A stretch of 64,000 nt of DNA, from positions 1-64,000 of the forward strand of contig NZ_JAMQKA010000029.1 of assembly GCF_031569985.1 (NCBI RefSeq), written 5' to 3'. This document shows, piece after piece, positions 46,112-54,720 of the stretch. The notes beneath the pieces were generated by a model, which was not told the origin of the DNA, ran no database searches, and saw only the letters and a program-made list of their open reading frames with translations. Each line of letters begins with the position of its first letter. Position 1 is the stretch's first letter. The position numbers were made by a program, and so were the translations under genes. Origin of the DNA: JAMQKA01 sp031569985. GTDB lineage: Bacteria > Bacteroidota > Rhodothermia > Balneolales > Balneolaceae.

Positions 46112-46987
46112 ATGCCTTTCAGTAACATTGTTAAAAGTTCGGGTTCTGTAGCTTCAACAGAAGATCTGCCGATCTATTACGACCTGTATGTGCCAAGCGG
46201 AAATAGTGATGCAAAATTTCCGGTGATTTTATTTCTGCACGGATTCAAGGGATTCAAGGACTGGGGACCCTTCCCCGATGCCTGTCACGAACTTGCCAGC
46301 GCCGGCTTTGCAGTATTGGCAATGAACTTTTCGCTAAACGGCGTGGGAGAGAGTATGACCGAGTTCGATCAACTGGACCTGTTTGCTAGGGAGACTTTTA
46401 GCCAGGACCTGGACGATGTGGGTACTGTAATTTCTGCCTTAAAAGAAGGGGGAATCAGTTCCGACAAGGCCGTTCTCGAAACCGATACAATGGGTGTACT
46501 GGGACATTCGCGTGGTGGTCAGACTGCGGTGGCTGCAGCAGCAGAGTACCCCGAAATTAGCTGTGTAGTTACATGGTCTGCCGTGGCCGATTACAACGCC
46601 CGCTGGAGCGACCAGATGAGGAAGGATTGGGAGAGCAGGGGCTATACCGAGATTATGAACGGGCGTACTGGCCAGGTGATGCGGATTGATAAAGTGGTAT
46701 TTGAGGATGCCCGTGATAACGCTGATCGTGTCATTGCGCTCAACCGGGTAAAGAATCTGCATCTACCGATCCTGTTTATCCACTCCAGGGATGATGAGTC
46801 GGTATCTCACAAGGAAACGGAAACCCTGTTCCAAAACTGTCCCTCGAAAGAAAAAGAGATCAGTCTTGTGAACGGTACCGGGCATACCTATGGCGGTGCT
46901 CACCCGTTTGAGGAGGACGAGTTTCCCGAAAAGTTTGCCGAAGTTTTGGAAGATACATCACTATGGTTTGAAGAGTATCTGAAGTAA
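46112..46987 (+). CDS. Alpha/beta hydrolase (dienelactone-hydrolase-like)
   Basis: The 291-residue cytosolic hydrolase shows an oxyanion-hole segment LFLHGFKGFKDWG, nucleophile elbow GHSRGGQ (Ser near 132), acid FIHSRDDESV and His in NGTGHTYGGAHPF. The substrate is unknown; the fold is closest to dienelactone or acyl-peptide-type esterases. It follows rluB by 10 bp and is probably the last gene of the scpB-rluB operon. Confidence 0.85.
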   Translation: MPFSNIVKSSGSVASTEDLPIYYDLYVPSGNSDAKFPVILFLHGFKGFKDWGPFPDACHELASAGFAVLAMNFSLNGVGESMTEFDQLDLFARETFSQDLDDVGTVISALKEGGISSDKAVLETDTMGVLGHSRGGQTAVAAAAEYPEISCVVTWSAVADYNARWSDQMRKDWESRGYTEIMNGRTGQVMRIDKVVFEDARDNADRVIALNRVKNLHLPILFIHSRDDESVSHKETETLFQNCPSKEKEISLVNGTGHTYGGAHPFEEDEFPEKFAEVLEDTSLWFEEYLK

Positions 46988-47147
46988 CGATGTATTATCC
47001 TCTAACTTTTTCCTGGGCCATGAAACGAGATGTAATTGAGATAGGGAGGACACTTCATAAACTATGGTAGGTTGAGGAGACTAAAATGTTATTGTAACAG
47101 ACACGTTGGTAAAAAGAGATACAGTTTCCACAACCAGAAAGGTTATA

Positions 47148-48311
47148 TTGCTACAACTTAGAACAATACTCTCCTTGGTTTTTATTTTCTGCGTTCAAGT
47201 AACAATTGTTGCGCAGACCCCTCCTGAATTGATCAACGATACAGAATTCAGGCCCGTGGCCCGGGAAGCCGTTGATTCTCTTTATAACTTTAACCCGGAA
47301 GCCGCCGATGCACTCCTGGAACCCTGGAAGCAGCAATATCCCGATCACCCCCTGTGGATGCTGTTTGACGGGATTGAGCTTTGGTGGCAGATACTGGCCG
47401 ACCTTGAAAATACTGCCCACGATGAGAAGTTCTTCAATTTAATGGGACGTGTGGACTACCAGAGTGGTCGTTTGCTGAGTCGGGACCGCGATCATGCGGA
47501 TGCTTTGATTATGAAGGCGATCAGCAACGGGTATATCGCCCGCCAATACGCCAACCGGGACCAGTGGATAACCAGCGTCAACCAGGCACGTAAAGCGTTC
47601 AATGCCTACCAGTACCTGCAGGAGGTGCAGCCCGATCTGCCCGATTTGAAGATGGCGGAGGGACTCAAACTGTATTACTCTGAATATCTGCCGGATGCGT
47701 ATCCCATCGTAAAAACCGTATCCTGGTTCCTTCCCGACGGTAATAAACAGAAGGGCCTCGCGCTCCTTGCCGACGCGGCGGAGAGCAGCATTTTTGCCCA
47801 GGCTGAAGCGCGCTATTTCCTGGCCAACATAAGCCTGTTGTATGAGGAAGATTATCAAACGGCCACTGAAAACTTTGAGCAGCTGTATCAAGCCTATCCT
47901 AACAACAGTTATTATGCGCGGATCTTGGTGCGTGGTTATTTTCGCATGCAGGATTATGATCGAGCGCTCAGAGTTATCGATACAACACTTGCTCGGTGGA
48001 GGAGCAACAATCTTCCGTTTGAAGATGTACTTAAGGAGGAGCTGCTGACCTGGAAGGGACGGATCTATTTCCGGCGTTTCCAGTATGCGGAGGCAGCAAC
48101 GGCGCTGGAACCTGCTTTTGAAGTGGGAAAATCGTTGTCCGATCCGGGAAATAGAAGTCAGCATGTTATTGCCGGCTATTATTTGGGAAGAAGCTATCTC
48201 AGAACAGGGGATAAAGAGAAAGCCCGCAAGTACCTGGAAGCTGTAACTGATATGGATACCCAGGATAATTACCGAGATCATGCAGGGGAGTTGTTAGATG
48301 AACATTTTTGA
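47148..48311 (+). CDS. Secreted TPR-repeat protein
   Basis: The 387-residue protein has a signal peptide (LQLRTILSLVFIFCVQVTIVAQ) and alpha-helical TPR-like repeats: ARYFLANISLLYEEDYQTATENFEQLYQAYP, then YYARILVRGYFRMQDYDRALRVID, and YYLGRSYLRTGDKEKARKYLEAV. It probably scaffolds protein contacts in the periplasm. The start is the TTG at 47148, preceded by AAAGG at proper spacing; no ATG is in frame near it, and TTG 47106 lacks a binding site. Confidence 0.75.
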   Translation: MLQLRTILSLVFIFCVQVTIVAQTPPELINDTEFRPVAREAVDSLYNFNPEAADALLEPWKQQYPDHPLWMLFDGIELWWQILADLENTAHDEKFFNLMGRVDYQSGRLLSRDRDHADALIMKAISNGYIARQYANRDQWITSVNQARKAFNAYQYLQEVQPDLPDLKMAEGLKLYYSEYLPDAYPIVKTVSWFLPDGNKQKGLALLADAAESSIFAQAEARYFLANISLLYEEDYQTATENFEQLYQAYPNNSYYARILVRGYFRMQDYDRALRVIDTTLARWRSNNLPFEDVLKEELLTWKGRIYFRRFQYAEAATALEPAFEVGKSLSDPGNRSQHVIAGYYLGRSYLRTGDKEKARKYLEAVTDMDTQDNYRDHAGELLDEHF

Positions 48312-48658
48312 TTAAGTTGTCTGTGTAGCACTCTGAAGTTTGCGAACGAACATATACTTCCAAAGTACAACACCCTGAGATCCAGGTTAGAAAAGGGAAA
48401 CGCGACAGCTATTGTGAAGTATGCCCTATCACTTGCGCGGGAATTAATTCCCGCGCTATCGATAAGGCGGAATTGTATAGCGCCGACTCCTGACTCATAT
48501 AGCTTGCGTAATGAGACTCTTTGTAAGTCCCATTCAACAAGGATCTCTCCCTGTTGGGGCAATATGACGTCCCAAAATGGATGATCAAGAGTTCAAAAAT
48601 GGGTATAAATTATTTCGACTTGCATGAGAATAGAAAATTCAATCTTAAACATTTAGCC
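48312..48658. other. 347-bp gap holding REP-like palindromes
   Basis: No gene is seen. It includes the perfect 22-bp palindrome at 48435-48456 and a second imperfect hairpin GGCG-gaattgtata-gCGCC at about 48467-48485. Confidence 0.5.
48435..48456. repeat. Perfect 22-bp palindrome (REP-like)
   Basis: GCGCGGGAATT at 48435-48445 is followed at once by its exact reverse complement. A second GC hairpin lies just downstream. Such paired palindromes resemble REP elements mobilised by REP-associated tyrosine transposases; this assignment is by resemblance only. Confidence 0.6.
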
Positions 48659-49147
48659 ATGCTGATAGGACTCATTGCAGATACGCACGATCATGTACCA
48701 CATATAAAGAAAGCGGTAGAAGTTTTTAAGGATCGGGAAGTGGAACTTGTGCTTCACGCAGGAGATTACTGCAGTCCGTTTACCATTCCCCATTTTGAGG
48801 GACTCAATCTGAAAGGGATTTTGGGGAATAACGATGGTGACAAATACCTGTTAATGGATAAGTTCGAGTCCATCGGAGCTGAACTGGAGGGCGAATTTAT
48901 GGAAGTGGAAACCGGTAACCTGCATATTGCAGTTTACCACGGCACTTACCAGCCCATAACAAAAGCGCTGCACAAATCAGGTATCTATGATGTGGTGATT
49001 ACGGGGCACACGCATACCATTGCAAACCAGATGATCGGGACCACGCTGGCCATTAACCCGGGTTCGGCCCACGGTTTTGAAGGCGATGCCACCATTGCAT
49101 TGCTGGATACCGAAACCAAAAGAGTCGAGTTTGTGGATTTGAATTAA
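48659..49147 (+). CDS. YfcE/MJ0936-type metallophosphoesterase
   Basis: The 162-residue phosphodiesterase matches this compact family's usual length. Metal-binding motifs are IADTHDH, LHAGDYC, GNNDGD, VYHGT and TGHTHT, followed by NPGSAHGF. Relatives hydrolyse phosphodiesters with Mn. The start ATG 48659 is chosen because LIGLIADTHDH is the canonical first strand; the longer frame from 48554 adds 35 unsupported residues. Confidence 0.88.
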   Translation: MLIGLIADTHDHVPHIKKAVEVFKDREVELVLHAGDYCSPFTIPHFEGLNLKGILGNNDGDKYLLMDKFESIGAELEGEFMEVETGNLHIAVYHGTYQPITKALHKSGIYDVVITGHTHTIANQMIGTTLAINPGSAHGFEGDATIALLDTETKRVEFVDLN

Positions 49148-49333
49148 GGTTCACTGCTTTTGCCCTTTTTCGAGGAAAGGCTCTCTCTTCGTTGGAGATG
49201 ACTAGCTGAAGAGTAGATTTTCGTTTTTTAGAGGAGGGGGGCTATAATCAAATTCAAAGTAATTTTACTTCATCGTCATTTCCGTCCTAAAGGCCGTTGG
49301 AAATACCCCAAGACTCATCATTATTGTTGCCCA

Positions 49334-49465
49334 CCGTGTCCACTAACCAGTCTCTAAACTAGACAGAGGCTATGTCTAGACTAGGCACAGCCTCTGTCTA
49401 AGGTAGACACAGCCTATGCGTAGTCTAGCTATAGTCTCTGGGAAAGGCTGGTTATTCAGTAGCTC
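49334..49465. repeat. Tandem array C: about six 22-bp units
   Basis: Units start at about 49334, 49356, 49378, 49400, 49422 and 49444, with a 22-bp period. Words TCTAGACTAG, GTCTAAGGTAGAC and CACAGCCT recur. Arms CTAGAC (49359-49364) and GTCTAG (49374-49379) pair, as do CAGAGGCT and AGCCTCTG (in 49364-49396). It has the same period and convergent setting as arrays A and B, with a third arm sequence. Confidence 0.75.
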
Positions 49466-49523
49466 GGGTTCAAGGTACGATACTTAACCTGGGTTCTACA
49501 TAGGAAATATCCAAAATAATAAT

Positions 49524-49659
49524 TGTCATCGCGAGGAGGCTTTGGTGATAGGTGTTGGTTCCACGATGAGGTCGACGTGGCGATCTCCCCGCCCGTTTTT
49601 GTTCATCTATTCAGGAGATCGCCACCCGATGGTCGCTGAATCCCAATGCAATGACAGGT
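49524..49659. repeat. MITE-like palindromic repeat, copy 1
   Basis: A 136-bp element has ends TGTCATCGC and GCAATGACA as terminal inverted repeats. Inner inverted pieces GGCGATCTCC and GGAGATCGCC flank a CCCGTTTTTGTTCA centre. It shares a 25-bp identical block (49564-49588) and GATGGTCGCTGAATCCC with copy 2 at 58.6 kb, in opposite orientation. There is no transposase inside. Confidence 0.8.
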
Positions 49660-49703
49660 CATTATATCGAACTGACTTTAACTTATTACCTCAGCAAGAA
49701 AAG

Positions 49704-50708
49704 TTACTCCAGGTTATTGCAAACAGACCGGGTAAAGGTATCTGTGGTACCCAGCCCACCGATATCCGGTGTGCAGACTTTCTCGTACTTCAGGGTCTCA
49801 TAAACGGCTTGTCGTATCCGTTCAGCTATCTCAGCCTCACCGATGTGATCAAGCATCATGAGAGCGGCAAAAAGAAAGGCGATCGGGTTGGCCTTGCCTT
49901 CTCCAGCTATGTCAGGCGCTGAGCCGTGGACGGCTTCAAAGATAGCGGCATCATCCCCGATGTTGGCGGCCCCGGTCACACCGAGTCCCCCCACAAGCCC
50001 GGAAGCCAGATCAGACAGGATATCTCCAAAAAGGTTAGTAGTAACAATAACGTCAAACCGGTAGGGGCGCATTACCATCTGCATCGCCATGTTATCAACA
50101 ATCAGGTCTTCAAACTCAATATCAGGGAATTCTGAGGCGATATCCTGCCCCACTTCAAGGAAAAGTCCCGTCGTCAGCTTCAGGATATTGGCCTTGTGAA
50201 CCAGCGTTACTTTTTTGCGTCCCTTGTCCTGGGCATACTTAAAAGCGGCGCGGATGATTTTTTCGCTGGCCTCCCGAGTTACAACTGCAATACTTTCCGC
50301 ATGCCCCTGTTCCGGCCCCACCCAATGCTCTTTGCCAATATAAAGTCCCTGGGTGTTCTCGCGGAAGATAACCATATCCACATCTTTGTACGATGTTTTG
50401 ATGTAGGGTAGTGATTTGGCCGGTCGGATGTTGCTATACAACTGAAATTTTTGTCGCAGGGCAACATTTACTGACCGAAAACCGGAGCCAACGGGTGTCG
50501 TGAGCGGTCCTTTCAGGCCAATGCGATATTTGTCCAATGCTTCTATCGTTTCGTCGGGAAGGGGATCATCCTGTTCATTATAGGCTTTGAGTCCTGCAGA
50601 ACACCGGATCCAATTTATTTCCGCACCAGCCTCTTCCAATATCGTTGTCACGGAATCGGTTATTTCAGGACCAATACCGTCACCTGGAATCAGTACAATA
50701 TCTTTCAT
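49704..50708 (-). CDS. Isocitrate/isopropylmalate dehydrogenase family (probably NAD-dependent isocitrate dehydrogenase)
   Basis: The 334-residue enzyme begins IVLIPGDGIGPEITDSV and contains the substrate-binding FRENTQGLYIG and RNIRPAKS-like (SNIRPAKSLP) motifs, the catalytic TLVHKANILKLT Lys, DNMAMQMVMRP and GDILSDLASGLVGGLGV, then HGSAPDIAGEGKANP. The ENTQG motif with EG-type specificity loop resembles short NAD-isocitrate dehydrogenases more than LeuB. No leucine genes are adjacent. Homoisocitrate or tartrate activity is a lesser possibility. Confidence 0.85.
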   Translation of the reverse strand: MKDIVLIPGDGIGPEITDSVTTILEEAGAEINWIRCSAGLKAYNEQDDPLPDETIEALDKYRIGLKGPLTTPVGSGFRSVNVALRQKFQLYSNIRPAKSLPYIKTSYKDVDMVIFRENTQGLYIGKEHWVGPEQGHAESIAVVTREASEKIIRAAFKYAQDKGRKKVTLVHKANILKLTTGLFLEVGQDIASEFPDIEFEDLIVDNMAMQMVMRPYRFDVIVTTNLFGDILSDLASGLVGGLGVTGAANIGDDAAIFEAVHGSAPDIAGEGKANPIAFLFAALMMLDHIGEAEIAERIRQAVYETLKYEKVCTPDIGGLGTTDTFTRSVCNNLE

Positions 50709-50892
50709 AAATAAAGAGCATTTTTCAATTCAGTTGGTAATTTATCGATGGATACCGCTCAAATGGTGCGGCAAATTTACAAAGAATCGTTGTTAATATC
50801 ATCAAGCCCAGTTAAGCGTAAGTAAGTAAAGTCGCAGTCGGGTTCCTGACAGGATACCCTGCAGAATGATGGAATTCAAATATAGAATTTTG

Positions 50893-51879
50893 TTAGTCAA
50901 TCTTTAGTACTGCGGAGCCATCAAAATTTCCTTCCCGAAGGTCGTTCAGGGCTTGATTGGCATCTTCCAGCTTATAGGTAGTGACATTGCTTTCTATTGG
51001 AATTTTAGGAGCCAGCTCAAGGAATTCCTGCCCGTCGCGGCGCGTCAAATTAGCCACTGATTCAATGCTGCGCTCTTCCCACAAAATGTTGTATGGGAAG
51101 GAGGGAATATCACTCATATGGATGCCGGCACATACCACGGTTCCTCCCTTTTTCAGTGCTTTTAGGGCTTGTGGAACCAACGGGCCGACCGGGGCAAAGA
51201 TAATTGCGGCATCCAGTTTTTCCGGAGGAAGCTCATCAGAACCGCCTGCCCAAACAGCCCCTTTCCTGGTGGCAAAATCCTGCCCTTCGGTGTCACGGGG
51301 ACGGGTAAAGGCAAATACTTTTTTCTGTTGGTAGTTGGCAACCTGGGTCAGAATGTGAGCGGAGGAGCCGAACCCGTAAAATCCGAGCGTTTGTGCCATC
51401 CCGGTTTTGCGCAGTGACCGGTAGCCGATGAGTCCTGCACAGAGCAGGGGAGCGGCCTGCTGGTCGGGATAATCATGCGGAACAGGGAAGCAGAAACGGG
51501 CATCAACTGCTGCATATTCTGCAAATCCCCCATTGATATTGTAGCCGGTAAATTGAGCATTATCGCACAGGTTCTCCTTCTCATGCCGACAGAATTCACA
51601 CTGCCCGCATGTTTGGCCCAGCCAGGGAACGCCCACTTTATCTCCCCGGAAAAATCCAGAGACTTCTTTGCCGATCTGTTGGACGGTACCCACAATTTGA
51701 TGCCCTGGGATAAGCGGAAGGTTCGGCTCGTCCAGGTCCCCGTCCACAATGTGCAGGTCGGTGCGGCAAACACCGCAGGCACTGACCTTTATTAGCAGTT
51801 GATGTGCTGAAGGCTCTGGCTTCGGCATATCCCGGCGTTCCAGCGGCTCTCCAACCGAATTAAAAACCATTGCTCGCAT
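50893..51879 (-). CDS. Zinc-dependent alcohol dehydrogenase family protein
   Basis: The 328-residue MDR-superfamily enzyme has catalytic-zinc residues in CGVCRTDLH and GHQIVGTV, a structural-zinc lobe CGQCEFCRHEKENLC (four Cys), and a nucleotide-binding GFYGFGSSAHI motif near 167. It reduces or oxidises alcohols/aldehydes with NAD(P). The initiating ATG is 51879, or 51870 three codons in. It lies 184 bp upstream of the dehydrogenase on the same strand. Confidence 0.88.
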   Translation of the reverse strand: MRAMVFNSVGEPLERRDMPKPEPSAHQLLIKVSACGVCRTDLHIVDGDLDEPNLPLIPGHQIVGTVQQIGKEVSGFFRGDKVGVPWLGQTCGQCEFCRHEKENLCDNAQFTGYNINGGFAEYAAVDARFCFPVPHDYPDQQAAPLLCAGLIGYRSLRKTGMAQTLGFYGFGSSAHILTQVANYQQKKVFAFTRPRDTEGQDFATRKGAVWAGGSDELPPEKLDAAIIFAPVGPLVPQALKALKKGGTVVCAGIHMSDIPSFPYNILWEERSIESVANLTRRDGQEFLELAPKIPIESNVTTYKLEDANQALNDLREGNFDGSAVLKID

Positions 51880-52179
51880 AATGCAGTAATATTTTTTGGC
51901 TTTTCTTCACTGCAAATATAACAAATGCTTGGGATGGCTTGTTCGGTTAATTTGTTGCCGGCTGTATGCGGGATAACTGTATAAAGGACTCCTGGACCAC
52001 TTACCTATATGAACATGAACTCAGGTTACATTAAGTGTAAATAGGTATTATGAATAATTAGTCATACATTGAAGTGTTAAATTTAATTACTCACCTGGTA
52101 AGCGAACTTTACTGAAACGACGCGTTAGTCCAACTCTTTTCACAAGATGAAACCTACTGGTGCATAAAACAGAATACAC
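51880..52179. other. 300-bp divergent intergenic region upstream of cspA
   Basis: AT-rich, without an ORF. The last 170 bp upstream of the cold-shock gene could be its long 5' leader, as is common for cold-shock genes. No clear promoter match or strong hairpin was identified. Confidence 0.4.
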
Positions 52180-52398
52180 ATGTCACAACAAGGCAAAATA
52201 AAATTTTTCGATTCCCAAAAAGGATTTGGATTCATCAAGCCCGACGACGGAGATAAAGATATTTTCGTTCACAGAAATAACGTTCAAAATCTTGGTTATG
52301 ATCAAGGTTTTGAAGATGATGAGGCCGTAGAATTTGATGTTGAAGAAACACCCAAGGGCTTAAGTGCTATTAACGTACGAAGTCTGGATTACGAATAG
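52180..52398 (+). CDS. cspA: Cold-shock domain protein
   Basis: The 72-residue single-domain OB-fold RNA/DNA chaperone has RNP1 KGFGFI and RNP2 DIFVHR. The start QQGKIKFFDSQKGFGFIKPDDG is canonical. Several cold-shock paralogues usually exist; this gene is named by family only. A strong terminator follows. Confidence 0.93.
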   Translation: MSQQGKIKFFDSQKGFGFIKPDDGDKDIFVHRNNVQNLGYDQGFEDDEAVEFDVEETPKGLSAINVRSLDYE

Positions 52399-52425
52399 GT
52401 TAACGGTATTCACATTCGAATTTAA

Positions 52426-52457
52426 AAGCCTGCCTCCTTAAGGAGAGCGGGCTTTTT
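52426..52457 (+). terminator. Rho-independent terminator after cspA
   Basis: Stem AAAAGCCTGC pairs with GCGGGCTTTT (one G-U), with a CTCCTTAAGGAG-containing loop, then TTTT. It lies 27 bp after the cspA stop. Confidence 0.85.
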
Positions 52458-52496
52458 AAATTTCTGAACTTATTTCGTTCAGATAAGGAGGATATT

Positions 52497-53396
52497 ATGG
52501 CAGACAAACAAGATCTTGATTTTACCTACAGCACCATAGACCGCATTTTCAGGCTAAGCCTGGGGGAAATGGCTGATTTCAGTGGAGCCATGTACAACGG
52601 GAACTTCTCAATGACCCTTGAACAGGCCCAGGAAGCGAAGCATAGATTTATTGTCAAACAGTTGAATATCACTCCCGAAAGCCGGGTCCTGGATATGGGA
52701 TGCGGCTGGGGGCCTTTGGTTAATTATATTACCAACGAGGTGGGGGCGAGGTGTATTGGGCTTACACTATCCGATGCGCAGGCTGAGGCGTGCAGGAAAA
52801 ACGGGCTGGAGGTCTATATCAAAAACTGTCTGGAAGTGACATCAGATGATTACGGAACATTTAACGCCGTGGCCTCGCTGGGAGCCTTTGAACATTTTTG
52901 CTCCGTTGAAGAGTATAAGTCTGGAAAACAGGAAGAGGTGTACCGACGGTTTTTCCGTACTGTGTATGACCTGTTGCCAACCGGTGGGAGAATGTACCTG
53001 CAGACGATGGTGTTCGGCAAAAATATGATCGATTATGAGGATATCGATATTAACGCCGAAAAAGGTTCTGATGCCTATATACTGGCGCTGATGGAAAAAC
53101 AATTCCCGGGATCTTGGCTGCCGTATGGATCGGAGATGGTAATCGAATGTGCCGAACCCCTTTTTAAACTGATCAGCAAGAGCAGCGGTCGATTGGACTA
53201 TATTGAAACGATCCGCCAGTGGGAAAAGAGATACCGGTCGTTTAATCTAAAGAAATACGCGTTCTTACTCGCGCTGTTGCCCAAATACCTCACCGACATT
53301 AATTTCAGAGCTCTGCTCAGTACAAGCCCCAACAGGATATGCTTCGAACGTGAAATATTCGATCATTACCGGATGGTTTTTGAAAAGACAGATTGA
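52497..53396 (+). CDS. Cyclopropane-fatty-acid-synthase-like SAM methyltransferase
   Basis: The 299-residue class I methyltransferase of the CFA/mycolic acid cyclopropane synthase group has SAM motif VLDMGCGWGPLVNYI near 64-78 and GLTLSDAQAEACR (family GxTLSxxQ). SLGAFEHF follows (family S-x-G-x-x-E-H), then a C-terminal half with FELLIS-like segments. The usual N-terminal domain of E. coli Cfa (about 80 residues) is reduced. A strong AAGGAGG precedes the ATG. It may modify unsaturated membrane lipids; the substrate is not certain. Confidence 0.82.
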   Translation: MADKQDLDFTYSTIDRIFRLSLGEMADFSGAMYNGNFSMTLEQAQEAKHRFIVKQLNITPESRVLDMGCGWGPLVNYITNEVGARCIGLTLSDAQAEACRKNGLEVYIKNCLEVTSDDYGTFNAVASLGAFEHFCSVEEYKSGKQEEVYRRFFRTVYDLLPTGGRMYLQTMVFGKNMIDYEDIDINAEKGSDAYILALMEKQFPGSWLPYGSEMVIECAEPLFKLISKSSGRLDYIETIRQWEKRYRSFNLKKYAFLLALLPKYLTDINFRALLSTSPNRICFEREIFDHYRMVFEKTD

Positions 53397-53510
53397 AGCC
53401 AAAAACCAAGGCTGAGTGCATGCAAACTGGTAGTACTTGCCAGCAGGATCCCCCCCCAATCAATTATAGGAGATCTCAGGGGGATAGAAAGTTAATTGCG
53501 CTTTCTTATT

Positions 53511-54560
53511 CTAAAAACTGACTTGAAAAGCTGCTCGTAGCTGTGAGTAATCGATCGACCGCTGAGCTGGAATGCTGTAGTTGAGTTTGATTTTCGAATA
53601 TTGCGATGGTGAAATGTTGAGCCCCACAAGAACAGATTCTGAGTCAGCCGCCAGCAAATCACCTTCAAAATTATCCCATCGAAGCCGGAGTTTTGATTTT
53701 TTGCTGATCTGATAACCTGCTGTAATGTAATATCCGTAGGGATTGAACTCTCTGCCAAAATCAGACTGCAGCCAGGAGTAGATCAGTTCGCCCGTCAGTG
53801 AGAATTTATTTTTTGAGAGATGGAGGTACGAATCCAGGAGCGTCTGTTCGCCTTCAAAGGTAGATTGAATATTACCACTGGCAGAAGGTCGCTCTTTTTG
53901 TTCATATGAGATATTGGCTCCGATCAGCAATTCACTTTTTGATCCACTGCTGGGCAAAAGGTTGGCCTCGAGGTTACCGATGTAAAGGAAATGGTTATCA
54001 TTATTTTGGTTGATGCTAAAATGATTCCCGTTGAATATCCCGGCCGTATAGCTTAAAAATCCACCTGCAAACCTCCCGTCCAGCTGAAGTCCAATTTGAC
54101 GTTTTGGAGCAAGCTGATTGACAACTGTAGAACGCTCTACAAACGGAATGGAGCCGGCACTGGTCAGATATTCATAGGAAAACGGCGATTTGCCAAAGCC
54201 TACCGTGATCTTTGTGTTTGGAGACAATTTGTAGTAGAGGTTTGCATCCACAACAGCCGGACTGCTGGTGATGCTGGCCTGCAGCTTATAGCCAAACGTT
54301 TGATCGAGTGCCCCAGAAACTTTGAGTCGTGCATAATTGACAATGAACCCGTTATTACCGGATATCCGTTCGGGTTGGAACTCGGCCACGCCCTGTACCA
54401 GACCCCCTATCGAGAAATACTCATTTTTGAAGTGATTTTGCAGTTGCTGAAAATCACTGATTTCATCCGCCCCGTTCTGTGCTCTTGTAATAGGGGTTAT
54501 GGCTAACATGAGACTGAGAGTGAGGAATGTGCTGAAAAAATGTCTGTCAGATATGTTCAT
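53511..54560 (-). CDS. Outer-membrane porin, phosphate-selective porin O/P type
   Basis: The 349-residue barrel protein has a signal peptide (FFSTFLTLSLMLAITPITRAQ) and beta-strand-rich sequence with alternating aromatics: YARLKVSGALDQTFGYKLQ, KITVGFGKSPFSYEYL, RQIGLQLDGRFAGGFLSYTAGIFNG and KSKLRLRWDNFEG. It ends with an aromatic residue (AAFQVSF). This fits the porin O/P family. No phosphate-uptake genes are nearby, so specificity is open. Confidence 0.8.
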   Translation of the reverse strand: MNISDRHFFSTFLTLSLMLAITPITRAQNGADEISDFQQLQNHFKNEYFSIGGLVQGVAEFQPERISGNNGFIVNYARLKVSGALDQTFGYKLQASITSSPAVVDANLYYKLSPNTKITVGFGKSPFSYEYLTSAGSIPFVERSTVVNQLAPKRQIGLQLDGRFAGGFLSYTAGIFNGNHFSINQNNDNHFLYIGNLEANLLPSSGSKSELLIGANISYEQKERPSASGNIQSTFEGEQTLLDSYLHLSKNKFSLTGELIYSWLQSDFGREFNPYGYYITAGYQISKKSKLRLRWDNFEGDLLAADSESVLVGLNISPSQYSKIKLNYSIPAQRSIDYSQLRAAFQVSF

Positions 54561-54720
54561 TTCCTAATGCTGAATTAATTGTTATTAAATTGTAAATGCT
54601 TTTGAGGTGTTATCGTAGCGGAGACGGGAAACTTAAATAACTAACATCTTGTCACTAGAATGGCGGGATGGGTATCCACCGGCAGGAAAGGGTAAGAGAA
54701 AGAAGCAATATGGGTACCGG

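Larger units (their letters stand above)
49148..49703. other. 556-bp convergent gap with palindromic array C and a MITE-like repeat
   Basis: This lies between the phosphodiesterase gene and the convergent dehydrogenase. It holds tandem array C (49334-49465) and MITE-like copy 1 (49524-49659); nothing else is supported. Confidence 0.6.

Noticed and set aside
47439..48281. Minus-strand 280-residue frame
   Set aside because: Antisense to the TPR gene, with a composition typical of a shadow frame and no motif.
49542..49922. Plus-strand 126-residue frame
   Set aside because: It joins the MITE-like repeat to the antisense of the dehydrogenase; a similar stretch appears in the second repeat copy, so it reflects the repeat, not a gene.
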